A stretch of 64,000 nucleotides of DNA, from contig CAZKBK010000029.1 of the NCBI GenBank assembly GCA_964551035.1, positions 1 to 64,000 of the forward strand, given 5' to 3'. Positions within the stretch are counted from its first letter, which is position 1, and each line of letters starts with the position of its first letter. Source of the stretch: Chryseosolibacter sp964551035 (GTDB taxonomy: Bacteria > Bacteroidota > Bacteroidia > Cytophagales > Cyclobacteriaceae). The notes beneath the pieces are model-generated. The model was not told where the DNA came from, did no database searches, and was given only the letters and a program-made list of their open reading frames with translations. Below are positions 15,540 to 24,546 of this stretch, piece after piece. The position numbers were made by a program, and so were the translations under genes.

Positions 15540-16844
15540 ATGAGAAACGTGAATTTATTCAGATTGTCCAATGGCATGCGGGTGGTCCACCAGCAATTGA
15601 CCACCACCAAGATCGTCCATTGCGGAATCATTCTGGATGTCGGCAGCCGGGACGAGAATACCGAAAACCAGGGGATCGCGCACTTCTGGGAGCATATGGC
15701 GTTCAAGGGTACAAAAAGGCGCCGGTCCTACAACATCATCAACAGCCTTGACTCGGTGGGCGGAGAACTTAACGCCTACACGGACAAAGAGAAGGTCGTT
15801 TTCTTTGCCTCGGTACGGGATCAATATTTCGAAAAGGCCGTGGACATCCTCAGCGACATCACGTTCTATTCCATCTTTCCCGAAAATCAAATTGAAAAAG
15901 AACGCAGCGTGATTCTCGAAGAAATGTCCATGTACTTCGACAGCCCGGACGACTCCCTTCAGGACGAATTTGAAGCGCTCGTCTACAAGAATCATCCCAT
16001 GGGCATGAACATATTGGGTAAGCCGGAGACGGTGAAAGCTTTCCGAAAACGCGACTTCCTTTCGTTCTTTAAGAAGACGGTCAGCACCAACAAGATCGCC
16101 TTCTCCTGTGTTGGCAATATTTCACCTGGCGAAGTTGAACGCCTCGCGCGGAAGTACTTTGAGGGGATCCCATCGCGCAAGGCAGCGATCAGAAGGAAAA
16201 AATTCAAACACTATCTGGCCGACGAACATGTTATCCGCAGGACAGTGAAGCAGGCAAAGTGCGCAATTGGCCGCGATGCCTATCCGATACACCACGAAGA
16301 CCGTGTGCCCCTCTACTTATTGGTCAACCTGCTCGGCGGACCGGGACTGAACTCCCGGCTAAACCTTGCCCTTAGGGAAAAATACGGATTCGTTTATTCC
16401 ATTGATGCGCACTATATTCCCTACACCGATACAGGGTTGTTTGCCGTATTCTTTGGAACCGAGCCCAGGCAGTTGAACCGATGCATAGCGCTTGTGAAAA
16501 AAGAACTAAACCGGCTCGGCGAAAAGCCGCTGACCGCGCGGCAACTTGACGCGGCTAAGGAACAGCTCAAGGGACAACTGGCCATGGCGGACGAGAACAA
16601 CCTGAGCCTGATGCTCATGATGGGCCGGAGTTTGTTGGATATCGGCAGGGTGCCATCATTGGAGGAGATCTACCAACAGATCGACGAAGCGAACGCATCA
16701 AAGTTACGGGATGTAGCTGAGGATATGTTTGACGAAAAAAAGCTAAGCTATCTGATCATGGAACCTGAAGGAAATCGTCTCAACGGAATCAACGGTATGC
16801 CCATCAATGGATCTCATAAGAACGGATATTCAACAGTACGCTGA
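15540..16844 (+). CDS. M16 family zinc metallopeptidase
   Basis: This 434-residue protein has the inverted zinc motif HxxEH at H48-E51-H52 (AHFWEH) and the expected downstream glutamate in VILEEMSMYF (E127/E128), so the catalytic half is intact. A second non-catalytic half follows, with NLALREKYGFVYSI, the family's conserved R/Y element. It has no signal peptide, unlike the periplasmic members. M16 single-domain enzymes (PqqL/YmxG/mitochondrial-processing-peptidase type) cleave peptides in a closed chamber. The O-methyltransferase gene starts 38 bases before the stop, so the two are tightly coupled. Confidence 0.92.
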   Translation: MRNVNLFRLSNGMRVVHQQLTTTKIVHCGIILDVGSRDENTENQGIAHFWEHMAFKGTKRRRSYNIINSLDSVGGELNAYTDKEKVVFFASVRDQYFEKAVDILSDITFYSIFPENQIEKERSVILEEMSMYFDSPDDSLQDEFEALVYKNHPMGMNILGKPETVKAFRKRDFLSFFKKTVSTNKIAFSCVGNISPGEVERLARKYFEGIPSRKAAIRRKKFKHYLADEHVIRRTVKQAKCAIGRDAYPIHHEDRVPLYLLVNLLGGPGLNSRLNLALREKYGFVYSIDAHYIPYTDTGLFAVFFGTEPRQLNRCIALVKKELNRLGEKPLTARQLDAAKEQLKGQLAMADENNLSLMLMMGRSLLDIGRVPSLEEIYQQIDEANASKLRDVAEDMFDEKKLSYLIMEPEGNRLNGINGMPINGSHKNGYSTVR

Positions 16845-17448
16845 AAGGCATACAACGCCCGAAAGCGATCTCCTGCGGGAGATCAATCGCGATACGCATG
16901 CGCACGTCCTCATGCCGAGGATGCTTTCGGGTCATTTGCAGGGGAGGCTCCTGTCGATGATCAGCGCCATGGTCAAACCCAAATGCATTCTTGAGATCGG
17001 TACTTATACCGGCTACTCCGCCATCTGTCTTGCCGAAGGGTTGCAGCCGTCAGGCACCCTCATTACCATCGATAAAAACGAGGAACTGGAAACGCAGGTC
17101 AGATCGTATTTTGCCCGTGTCCCATCGGGCAATTCCATCAGGTTCCTCACAGGCAATGCACTGGACATTATCCCAACGATCAATGAACGATTTGATCTTG
17201 TTTTTATTGATGCCGACAAAGAAAATTACTCCCGGTACTACGATTTAGTGATAGATCGCGTAAATTTGAATGGAATAGTCCTTGCAGACAATGTGCTCTG
17301 GAGCGGGAAGGTACTCGATCAAAATCCCGACAAAGATACGCGGGCGATCATCGATTTTAATGCGAAGGTAAGTGCAGACGAAAGGGTTGAGAATGTGTTG
17401 TTGCCGGTCCGCGACGGCATCATGATGATGCGCAAGGTGAAATCCTGA
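16807..17448 (+). CDS. Class I SAM-dependent O-methyltransferase (catechol OMT-like)
   Basis: This 213-residue enzyme matches the methyltransferase 3 family. The SAM-binding motif is LEIGTYTGYSAICLA (about 61-75), followed by the acidic residue loop TIDKNEEL. The metal-binding acidic residues are in VFIDADKENYSRYYD and LADNVLWSGKV, as in cation-dependent catechol and caffeoyl-CoA O-methyltransferases. The substrate is unknown. The start overlaps the M16 gene by 38 bases in another frame. A later in-frame ATG is not needed because the N-terminal helix matches the family. Confidence 0.9.
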   Translation: MDLIRTDIQQYAERHTTPESDLLREINRDTHAHVLMPRMLSGHLQGRLLSMISAMVKPKCILEIGTYTGYSAICLAEGLQPSGTLITIDKNEELETQVRSYFARVPSGNSIRFLTGNALDIIPTINERFDLVFIDADKENYSRYYDLVIDRVNLNGIVLADNVLWSGKVLDQNPDKDTRAIIDFNAKVSADERVENVLLPVRDGIMMMRKVKS

Positions 17449-17468
17449 GGTGAGCAATTTTTTGAACT

Positions 17469-19313
17469 ATGAAAATATCCGCCGCGCTGCTTTTTTTTGC
17501 CGCCATGTTGCAGGCTGCCGCGCAAACCCCGGAAGTTCCTCACAAGATGGAGTTTGCAGACCTTACGTTGGTCATCCGCGATGATGCGCGGGAAGAAATC
17601 CAACGCGATGTTGACGCGCTGACGCGATCGCCAAAGCACTACAACATCAAGGCGGAACGCGCGAAAACCTATTTCCCCGTTATTGAAAGGATTTTCAGGG
17701 CCGAGAATGTCCCCGACGACTTCAAATACCTCGTTCTCCAGGAAAGTGCGCTCATCGCTGATGCCGTGTCCGTGTCGGACGCCGTTGGTTTTTGGCAGTT
17801 TAAGGATTTCACGGCGATTGAGATGGGCCTGCGCGTAGACAAGGAAATTGATGAACGCATGAACATCGTTTCATCCACGCGGGGCGCGGCGCGATATCTC
17901 AAGCGGAACAACTCCATGTTCAACAACTGGCTCTTTGCCCTCCAGGCCTACCAGATGGGCGCCGGTGGTGTGATGCGTAGCGTCAAAAATACCCACAGCG
18001 GCGCCAAGCGGATGGAGATTACGAAAGACACGTATTGGTATGTGAAGAAGTTTCTTGCCCACAAGATCGCGTTTGAACCCGGCGTGGAAGGCAAACCGGA
18101 AATCGAGGTGGCGACGGTTGAGAACCGCTCGGGCAAATCGCTTAAGGCTCTCGCGCGCGACCTCGACGTCGATATTGACGAACTCCTCGCCTACAACAAA
18201 TGGACCAAGTCAGGAAGAGTGCCCACCGATAGGACGTACGTTGTGGTCGTTCCCACCGTAAACGGCCGCACGGCTACCGGGGTCGGGGTTGTTGCGGAAG
18301 CCGAGACGCGTACCCCGGACATCGCGCAGCCCAGGATAAAAAATGTGATCACGAAGATCAATGGCGTACCTGCAATCCCGGCTTTTCAGGAAGAGACTGC
18401 ACAGGAATTCGCATCGCGGGCTGGCATCACGGTTTTACAATTCCTCCGATGGAATGACATGCGCGAGACGTCCGCGTCCGGGAAACTGCGGGCGGGTGAT
18501 CTCTACTTCATCGCGCGAAAGCGCGCCCGGGCGATCGAAGATTTTCACAAGCTGATGCCCGGTGAGTCTTTATGGGAAGTGAGCCAGCGCTACGGTGTCA
18601 AGCTCAGGAAACTGCGCAAATACAACCGCACGCGCGAGGGCGAAAGCATGGAGTCGGGAACTATGCTTTACCTCGCGTCGAAGCGTCCTCGAATCGCGTC
18701 GGACGCAACGCCGGTGGATAATGCCCTGGCGGTAGATGAGACTTCTTCATTCGACTGGGCTGCGGCCGCCGCGGCGAACGAGAACGACAGTATTTTGGTG
18801 GAGGTCGTTGCATCCCCCGCCGATACGGTCGCGCCCTTGCCCGTAGAAGCGGAAGCACCGGTCGAATCGGAGGGAATTTTGAAGGAGCCCGTTGTGGAAG
18901 CCTCCGCGGAAAGGGATGAGCCTGTGGCGGAAATTGCCGAATCATCCGCGCCGACGAAGGACCATGTGGTGGCGGCGGGCGAAACGCTTTACGCCATTTC
19001 CAGGATCTACGGTGTTTCGGTAATGCAACTGGTGGAATGGAATGGCCTTGATGTACAGGCGGGAATCAAGATCGGCCAAGTGCTCAAGGTCGCCGGTGAT
19101 CAAATGATGGTCCCTGAACCGGTTGTAACGGGACCGCGCGACGCGGTTTCCGTGGACCAGGTCGAGGTTATTCACGAAGTCAGGGCGTCGGACACGTTGT
19201 ACAGCATCGCGCGGCAGTTTGGCGTTACCATCAAGGAACTCATGGATTGGAACGGCAAGACCGATTTTAGCCTGGTCGTTGGCGAAAAGCTAAAAATCCG
19301 CCAGCAGCGCTAG
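17469..19313 (+). CDS. Membrane-bound lytic transglycosylase D-like protein with LysM repeats
   Basis: This 614-residue exported protein (signal peptide to about residue 19) has an SLT goose-lysozyme-like domain at about 60-190. The catalytic glutamate is E92 (VLQESAL), followed by GFWQFK and a YQMGAGGV motif, as in MltD. It is followed by LysM-like peptidoglycan-binding repeats: two clear C-terminal copies (about 498-540 and 568-611), one at about 360-402 and a degenerate one at about 312-350. A proline/glutamate-rich acidic linker (about 405-495) separates the last pair. It cleaves the glycan strand of peptidoglycan. It starts 20 bases after the O-methyltransferase gene and may share its transcript. 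Confidence 0.92.
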   Translation: MKISAALLFFAAMLQAAAQTPEVPHKMEFADLTLVIRDDAREEIQRDVDALTRSPKHYNIKAERAKTYFPVIERIFRAENVPDDFKYLVLQESALIADAVSVSDAVGFWQFKDFTAIEMGLRVDKEIDERMNIVSSTRGAARYLKRNNSMFNNWLFALQAYQMGAGGVMRSVKNTHSGAKRMEITKDTYWYVKKFLAHKIAFEPGVEGKPEIEVATVENRSGKSLKALARDLDVDIDELLAYNKWTKSGRVPTDRTYVVVVPTVNGRTATGVGVVAEAETRTPDIAQPRIKNVITKINGVPAIPAFQEETAQEFASRAGITVLQFLRWNDMRETSASGKLRAGDLYFIARKRARAIEDFHKLMPGESLWEVSQRYGVKLRKLRKYNRTREGESMESGTMLYLASKRPRIASDATPVDNALAVDETSSFDWAAAAAANENDSILVEVVASPADTVAPLPVEAEAPVESEGILKEPVVEASAERDEPVAEIAESSAPTKDHVVAAGETLYAISRIYGVSVMQLVEWNGLDVQAGIKIGQVLKVAGDQMMVPEPVVTGPRDAVSVDQVEVIHEVRASDTLYSIARQFGVTIKELMDWNGKTDFSLVVGEKLKIRQQR

Positions 19314-19445
19314 AACTTTGCCGGTTTTGGAGCGATTATTCCGCCGAATGGCCCAAAATCTCACGCGCCGCTACCATATTTTCCAAAAAAGAATATTTTT
19401 GTGACTTGCCGTGCCCGACTTTGTGGGTTGTTTTACTGACTGTTA

Positions 19446-19859
19446 ATGCAAACTGAGACTAAAGCCATTGACCTGGTCATGCTCGTGGATGACAACGATA
19501 CTGATAACTTTATCAGTAAGCGGATTATCGAGATCACCAGGTTCGCCAAACGCGTAGAAGTGAAAGGGTCGGGGAAAGCGGCACTGGATTACCTTCGTGA
19601 GAACCAGCAGGATGCCGAGAACCTGCCCAGCCTCATCTTCCTTGACATTAACATGCCCATCGTAGATGGGTTTGTTTTCCTGTATGAGTTCGAAAAATTC
19701 AACGAGATTGTTCGAAACAAGTGCAAAGTCATCATCCTTTCGAGCTCCGATAACAAGCGCGACATCGACAAGATTGTAAACAACAATCACGTCATCAAAT
19801 TCATCACGAAGCCCCTTACAGAAGTAGCACTCGACGAGATCAAGCTCAACAACATCTGA
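19446..19859 (+). CDS. Single-domain CheY-like response regulator
   Basis: This 137-residue receiver domain has the acidic pair D15-D16, the phospho-acceptor D67 in FLDINMP, the switch residues S99-S100 and K122 in the TKP motif. There is no output domain, as in CheY/Spo0F and in the small receivers common in Bacteroidota. Its kinase is not in this window, and the HK at 35.4 kb has its own partner. An upstream untranslated stretch of 130 bases has no obvious promoter box. It is a stand-alone gene. Confidence 0.9.
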   Translation: MQTETKAIDLVMLVDDNDTDNFISKRIIEITRFAKRVEVKGSGKAALDYLRENQQDAENLPSLIFLDINMPIVDGFVFLYEFEKFNEIVRNKCKVIILSSSDNKRDIDKIVNNNHVIKFITKPLTEVALDEIKLNNI

Positions 19860-19908
19860 GCGGGTCTCCATTGGTATCTTTTTTTTGGCTCGAAGTAAAA
19901 CCACAATT

Positions 19909-20817
19909 ATGAAATTAGCCGAGATCCGCGCGGCGTTTTTCGCTGGCTTCGTGGCCCTTCCTTCGTTACTTTTTGCACAGTCGATGCAGCCCGACACGCT
20001 GATTTGGAAAAAGAAGTTCAATTTTACCGCCAACCTGAACCAGGCGTCGTTCTCATCGAACTGGAAAGGCGGCGGCATCAATTCGATCGGATTGACTACC
20101 CTGCTCAACTACCAGGCTGACTACAAGGACGGCCGGCGGAGCTGGGACAACGATATCGACCTGGCGTTCGGCTTTGTGAATAACTCAGGGCAGGGATATC
20201 GCAAAACGCTCGACCGGGTGTACCTCGACACGAAATTCGGTTACGCCTTGAGCGACGATTGGGGCCTGTTTACTGCTTTGAATTTCCTGACCCAGTTCGG
20301 CAACGGTTACGATTATCCGGAGGATGGAACCCCAAAGCATATTTCCGACGCCTTCGCCCCGGCCTTCATTACTTCCACCTGGGGATTCGAGTATCACCCC
20401 GTCGAGTACTTTACAATTCGCTTGTCGCCGTTCGCGCCGCGGCTTACGCTTGTCAGCAATCCGCAACGCTTTGTCGCCACCGTCGGGCCCGAACCTTATG
20501 GCGTCGCGCCCACAAAAACTGCGCGCTTTGAATGGCTTTCGTCCCAGTTGCTCGCGGAATTCAACAAGGACGTCTTCACCAACGTAAACCTGAAATGGCG
20601 CTACATGCTCTATGCGAACTATGACACCCTTCAGGCGCGCACACTGGACCACCGCTTTGACCTCGATGTCATGGCAAAGGTCAGCCGGTTCGTGAACGTC
20701 AGCATCGGTGCTATCCTGCTCTATGACTACGATCAGGATCAGGATATCCAGATCAGTCAGGTTTTCTCGCTGGGATTCCTGTATACATTTCAGAATTATG
20801 TAGAACCGGAGCAGTAA
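19909..20817 (+). CDS. DUF3078 family exported protein, probable outer-membrane barrel
   Basis: This 302-residue protein has a signal peptide (to about residue 24, LLFAQ). It matches DUF3078, a Bacteroidota family with the opening pattern of W-rich strands (FTANLNQASFSSNWKGGGINSIG) followed by many alternating strands of beta-barrel type (WRYMLYANYDT, SIGAILLYDYDQ) and an aromatic end. I prefer the ATG at 19909 (MKLAEIRAA) over the in-frame ATG at 19885. Function is unknown; an outer-membrane barrel or lipid-associated role is typical of the family. Confidence 0.82.
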   Translation: MKLAEIRAAFFAGFVALPSLLFAQSMQPDTLIWKKKFNFTANLNQASFSSNWKGGGINSIGLTTLLNYQADYKDGRRSWDNDIDLAFGFVNNSGQGYRKTLDRVYLDTKFGYALSDDWGLFTALNFLTQFGNGYDYPEDGTPKHISDAFAPAFITSTWGFEYHPVEYFTIRLSPFAPRLTLVSNPQRFVATVGPEPYGVAPTKTARFEWLSSQLLAEFNKDVFTNVNLKWRYMLYANYDTLQARTLDHRFDLDVMAKVSRFVNVSIGAILLYDYDQDQDIQISQVFSLGFLYTFQNYVEPEQ

Positions 20818-20854
20818 TCCCCGGTTAATTCGTGCGCCGTTTCCCTCAATTTGT

Positions 20855-20862
20855 TAAGTTTG
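20855..20862 (+). promoter_or_regulatory. Promoter -7 box of the gene at 20891 (TAAGTTTG)
   Basis: This exact TAnnTTTG match lies 28 bases upstream of the ATG. No clear -33 TTG is present at the right distance. Confidence 0.55.
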
Positions 20863-20890
20863 GTTAGTTGCTCACCAAATCAGGAAAACC

Positions 20891-21343
20891 ATGTGGGAAG
20901 ACGATGACGCCGATGAGGACTATGATCCCGAAGAGGAACGTAGAAAGCTGGAGGCCATGCCGCTCTATAAGAAGGCGCTCGAGATTTTGGACCTGACGCA
21001 GCAGATCGTTGACACGTTCCCCGACGACGAAATGGCAAGGGTGCACCGGCAACTCATGATGGAGGATGCGATGATCATCCCCGCCAAAGTCGCCGGCGCC
21101 GAAGCCATGGACGACTATGTCCTGAAGATGGAAAACGCGACGGTCATCAAAATCCACGCACGAAGCCTGCTCACCCAAACGTCCTCCGCAAAGTATCTCG
21201 ACCTTCAGGACGAGCGCTATCTCAAACTCCTGCGCGACGAAGTAGAGGCGTTCCGTGAACTCTTCAAGGTGTGGGTCAAGACCTTCGAGGTGGACACCAC
21301 AAAGGAAGGCGACGGCTGGGGTTTATTTGTTGACGACGAATGA
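20891..21343 (+). CDS. Hypothetical acidic helical protein, 150 residues
   Basis: The protein begins with a very acidic segment (WEDDDADEDYDPEEE) and continues as mostly helical sequence, with PLYKKALEILDLTQQIVDTFPDDE resembling the first helix of four-helix-bundle 23S-IVP/avd-type proteins. That resemblance is weak. Its last 20 residues are acidic and glycine-rich. The gene has its own promoter box. It lacks signal peptide and membrane segments, so it is likely cytoplasmic. I cannot name a function. Confidence 0.75.
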   Translation: MWEDDDADEDYDPEEERRKLEAMPLYKKALEILDLTQQIVDTFPDDEMARVHRQLMMEDAMIIPAKVAGAEAMDDYVLKMENATVIKIHARSLLTQTSSAKYLDLQDERYLKLLRDEVEAFRELFKVWVKTFEVDTTKEGDGWGLFVDDE

Positions 21344-21449
21344 ACGAAACCGGCGGACTTTCTTCGGAACCCGCAAGCGGGCAAATCCACCCTGCCGCAA
21401 ACCTTAAAATCCTATGCGTCTATGCGCCACGTTGTAGCGCGAACCCGCG

Positions 21450-21965
21450 TCAGGGCCTGTCCCAGAACGCTGGCGGTTCAATCCCCAGCGCGCGAAGATA
21501 GACGTATCCCTGGCCGCGGTGGTGGATCTCATTGTCGATGAAGTACAGAACGGCCCAATACATCGTGCCTTTCCATTGCTGAAAGATCGTATGAACTTCC
21601 AGGAAGCGCGAAGCCGGAATTTGCGGCCAGTATTCATTGATTTCGTCGCTGGCCTTGTCCCACAACGCCAGGAGTTCTTCGCGGTTTTTTGGATTCGGGT
21701 ATTGCGTTTCCATTTCCCGCCAGGTGGGCCATTCCAATGAAACGATCCCACGCACGCCCGGCGCACCCATTTTGATCATTTCCATGGCGAGTTCGGCAAA
21801 CGGACGCATGCCTCCGACCGAATAGGAGAACAGTTTGTCCTCAGGAAAGGCCTCGATCATCCGGCGCGTGAGCAGCCGATGCCCCTGCCAGTGTTTCAAC
21901 AGCGCATCCGTGGAAATGAACGTCGATTCAGTCGCAAGGTCCCTGTCTGCTTCATTGGTTTTCAT
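21450..21965 (-). CDS. DinB/YfiT-family protein
   Basis: This 171-residue four-helix protein belongs to the DinB superfamily of metal-dependent, often thiol-transferring proteins (bacillithiol or mycothiol S-transferase-like). The three probable metal-binding histidines are in LLKHWQGHRL near the N-terminus and in NEIHHRGQGYVYLRALGI near the C-terminus, which is the family's most conserved block. The intervening region is helical. It is a stand-alone gene between a hypothetical gene and the rhomboid gene. A second DinB protein occurs in the paa cluster at 55.4 kb. Confidence 0.85.
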   Translation of the reverse strand: MKTNEADRDLATESTFISTDALLKHWQGHRLLTRRMIEAFPEDKLFSYSVGGMRPFAELAMEMIKMGAPGVRGIVSLEWPTWREMETQYPNPKNREELLALWDKASDEINEYWPQIPASRFLEVHTIFQQWKGTMYWAVLYFIDNEIHHRGQGYVYLRALGIEPPAFWDRP

Positions 21966-22208
21966 AGTCGTATTGGTTTGTTGTTAACTTGTCATCAAAG
22001 GAACGGCGCCAGGATGACAGCCCTATGTCAGCATGATTTGAGGGACTGCTTTTATTTTCGGACGGAGTTTCCACGAAGGGGTAGCGCTTCATTGAATGAG
22101 GTTTAGCCTTGACGTGCCTGGTGGCAACCCATCGGCGTGCAGGCACGTACTTTAAAAAATGTCTTTGGAAAGCGTGTAAGGAGCGTTATTTTCTTTACTT
22201 TTCTCGCT

Positions 22209-22976
22209 ATGAACATGAAAGCGGCTATCCCGGTTCTGATCATCATCAACGCGGTTATTTTTGGAGCCTGGAAACTGGTGCCGGGAATGGAGGAGGCGAT
22301 GTTCAGGTACCTCGCCTTATATTTTCCGCAGCATCCCAGTTTCATATTCTGGCAGTTCCTCACCAACATGTTCATGCATGGGAGTTTCTTTCACATTCTC
22401 TTCAACATGTACGCGCTGTGGGCTTTCGGCTCGCCCCTGGAGTTCCTGTGGGGGAAGGGGCGGTTTCTCCTGTTTTATTTCCTTTGTGGCCTTGGGGCCG
22501 GCGTGGTCTACACAGCGGTGAATTATTTCCAGTTTAATAACATCTACCAGGAAATGATCGCGCAAGGCATTGGCGAGGACAGCATCCGGGTGCTGTTGCA
22601 AACCGGGAATATCGCACCTGAACTGCTGTCGGCGTTTTCGCAGGACCGCCTCCAAACGTTCTATAACCTGTTCAACATTCCCGTTGTCGGCGCGTCGGGT
22701 GCTATTTATGGTATCCTGGTGGCGTTCGGGATCCTTTTCCCCAACGCCAAACTCATGCTTATTTTCCTTCCGTTTCCTATCGCTGCGAAATACTTCATTC
22801 CAATCCTGATTGCCATCGACTTGTTTTCCGGGGTTACCGGGTTTTCCCTTTTCGGAGGCGGCGTTGCGCACTTCGGCCACATCGGCGGTGCCGCCATCGG
22901 CTTTCTGCTGATGTGGTACTGGAAGCAAAAAGGTATCCGCAGACACGGACCTTTTGACGGCGCCCCAATGCCATAA
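22209..22976 (+). CDS. Rhomboid family intramembrane serine protease
   Basis: This 255-residue integral membrane protein has about six hydrophobic segments. The catalytic dyad is in GASGAIYG (serine) and AHFGHIGGAAIGF (histidine), and the characteristic HGSFFHILFNMYALW block follows the first segment. A loop of about 50 residues (about 110-160) between segments is longer than in E. coli GlpG. I choose the ATG at 22209 because the preceding 24 in-frame residues are not needed; TACTTTTC, a near-match to the -7 box, lies just upstream. Confidence 0.88.
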   Translation: MNMKAAIPVLIIINAVIFGAWKLVPGMEEAMFRYLALYFPQHPSFIFWQFLTNMFMHGSFFHILFNMYALWAFGSPLEFLWGKGRFLLFYFLCGLGAGVVYTAVNYFQFNNIYQEMIAQGIGEDSIRVLLQTGNIAPELLSAFSQDRLQTFYNLFNIPVVGASGAIYGILVAFGILFPNAKLMLIFLPFPIAAKYFIPILIAIDLFSGVTGFSLFGGGVAHFGHIGGAAIGFLLMWYWKQKGIRRHGPFDGAPMP

Positions 22977-23006
22977 AAAAAGGATCACAGCCGAACCTGT
23001 GATCCT
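22975..23006 (-). terminator. Intrinsic terminator of the minus-strand gene at 23034
   Basis: A perfect 10-bp inverted repeat (AGGATCACAG at 22981-22990 and CTGTGATCCT at 22997-23006) closes a six-base loop. The run of six A's at 22975-22980 becomes a T run after the hairpin on the minus strand, so it terminates the gene that ends at 23034. It may also slow the converging rhomboid transcript. Confidence 0.85.
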
Positions 23007-23033
23007 GAAATCAAATCTTGACGGACCCGGCGT

Positions 23034-23636
23034 TTATCCACCTTTGGATCTGCGGTTCTGCGAACGCTGTCTGTCAGAATTCCCGGATGCCAGACCTTCC
23101 TTGATCTCCACTTCATGTTTCGAGTTTTCCAACTCAGAGCGCCTTACTTTTACGATTTCCTTCGTTTCGCGATCCACGTAGAACAACTCTCCCTGGTATT
23201 CATAAACTACCGCATGATTTGGGCCCGTCTTACCCTCGATTACCCTTATCTCCTCCGCGGATGCCTGCCGTGATCGCTGGTTCTCATCGCGGTTCATGTC
23301 GTTTTGCCCGCTCTTAATGGCCTCGGGCTCTTCAACGGTCGGTTCGTCCTGGGTTGGCGGCTCGTCACTCATGGGCGCATCTTGTTCCAACTCTTCATTG
23401 AGCTCCTGAAAAGTGCTGTCGAGGTTCACATCTTCAAGTTCCTCCGGCTCGCGGTATTGATACGTGGTATCTTCCCCCATCTGTTGGTTCTGGTAGTAGT
23501 CAATCGCTGCCGTATCCTGCTGCTGTTGCAGGGGTTCGGCGCGATACTGATCGCTTTGTTGTCTTGTGGTGTCCTGTGCAGCGGCGGTTATTATCAAAAG
23601 GACTACAGCACTGATCGTCATCATCAACTTTTTCAT
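23034..23636 (-). CDS. Exported low-complexity acidic/glutamine-rich protein
   Basis: This 200-residue protein has a good signal peptide (MKKLMMTISAVVLLIITAAAQ) and a good Shine-Dalgarno (AGGGGAT). The central 100 residues are low-complexity and dominated by Q, E, D and P with many short acidic patches. A more ordered C-terminal block (HAVVYEYQGELFYVDRETKEIVKV) resembles short beta repeats found in small periplasmic proteins. The tail is basic (DRQRSQNRRSKGG). I do not recognise the family. It ends at a well-formed terminator and is its own transcription unit. Confidence 0.8.
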   Translation of the reverse strand: MKKLMMTISAVVLLIITAAAQDTTRQQSDQYRAEPLQQQQDTAAIDYYQNQQMGEDTTYQYREPEELEDVNLDSTFQELNEELEQDAPMSDEPPTQDEPTVEEPEAIKSGQNDMNRDENQRSRQASAEEIRVIEGKTGPNHAVVYEYQGELFYVDRETKEIVKVRRSELENSKHEVEIKEGLASGNSDRQRSQNRRSKGG

Positions 23637-23926
23637 ATCCCCTTATTTATGTTTTACGCTCATATACAACCCGTACAACCAGAAACTTTTGTACCAAGGC
23701 TTTGGATCTCGCCAAGCGTACCTTCGGATAACCGGTATGGGTCTGAATTCGGCTTTTTATTGGCAGGCCATGCGCGCCTGCCCGGCGGTGACTTGCCGAA
23801 AAGTTCCTCAGTTCAATACACACTTTGACTGAGATTTTCCTTTTAGCGGTTTATTTTTTCAGAAAACTTTGCTGATATTCACCGGGCCGGATTTGTTCTG
23901 GCCCAACAGTTGCCTTCGTCCATCGT

Positions 23927-24451
23927 ATGAAGTTTTTCAAACTCCTCGCCTTGCTCATTGCCCTGGGCACAGCTGCTCAGGCACAGCAGCAATCGACAAA
24001 GGTCGGCTATGCCAGTGTGGATTATATCATTTCGAAGCTTCCGGAATTCAAATCCATCCAGGATCAATTGAAGGGCACGCAGGCGAAGCTTCAGAAGGAG
24101 TATGAAACGAGAACGCAGGCATTCCAGAGGGACTACCAGGACTACATCCAAAAACGACCGACGATGGCTGATACGGCGCGGGCGCGAATCGAAGAACGGC
24201 TCCAAAGGGCAAGCGTGGAACTGCAGACCTACGAAGGCGAGGCGCAGCGAACCTATGACAACGCGCAAAAGCTAGCGCTAGCGCCTCTTTACCTCCGCGT
24301 CAGCAATTCGATCCGCGATGTGGCGCGGGCCCAGGGGTATGAGATCATATTGAACAGCGGCAGCGACCTTCTGCTATTTGCTGGCGAAAAGGAGGATATC
24401 TCCGACCTCGTGGTTGCCCATATGACCACGACGCTTCCCGTGGGCAAGTGA
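23927..24451 (+). CDS. OmpH/Skp-family periplasmic chaperone
   Basis: This 174-residue exported protein (signal peptide to about residue 19, AAQAQ) shows the Skp pattern: a first strand (KVGYASVDYIISKLPEF), then a long coiled-coil tentacle (about 40-130) rich in Q, K, E and R, and a closing strand (YEIILNSGSDLLLF). Skp binds unfolded outer-membrane proteins in the periplasm. The interval 23637-23926 holds no gene I can support. Confidence 0.88.
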   Translation: MKFFKLLALLIALGTAAQAQQQSTKVGYASVDYIISKLPEFKSIQDQLKGTQAKLQKEYETRTQAFQRDYQDYIQKRPTMADTARARIEERLQRASVELQTYEGEAQRTYDNAQKLALAPLYLRVSNSIRDVARAQGYEIILNSGSDLLLFAGEKEDISDLVVAHMTTTLPVGK

Positions 24452-24546
24452 CATTAAACCATCCGCATGCTTAAAGCCGGACCGCGGTTCCGTCGGTAGG
24501 TTCACTGGTATTTTTTTAGTTAGGCTTATCGGCAAAGGAAATACTA

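Noticed and set aside
23566..23832. An 88-codon plus-strand frame in the interval before the Skp-like gene
   Set aside because: It starts inside and overlaps the exported protein gene on the other strand, and its composition is not protein-like.
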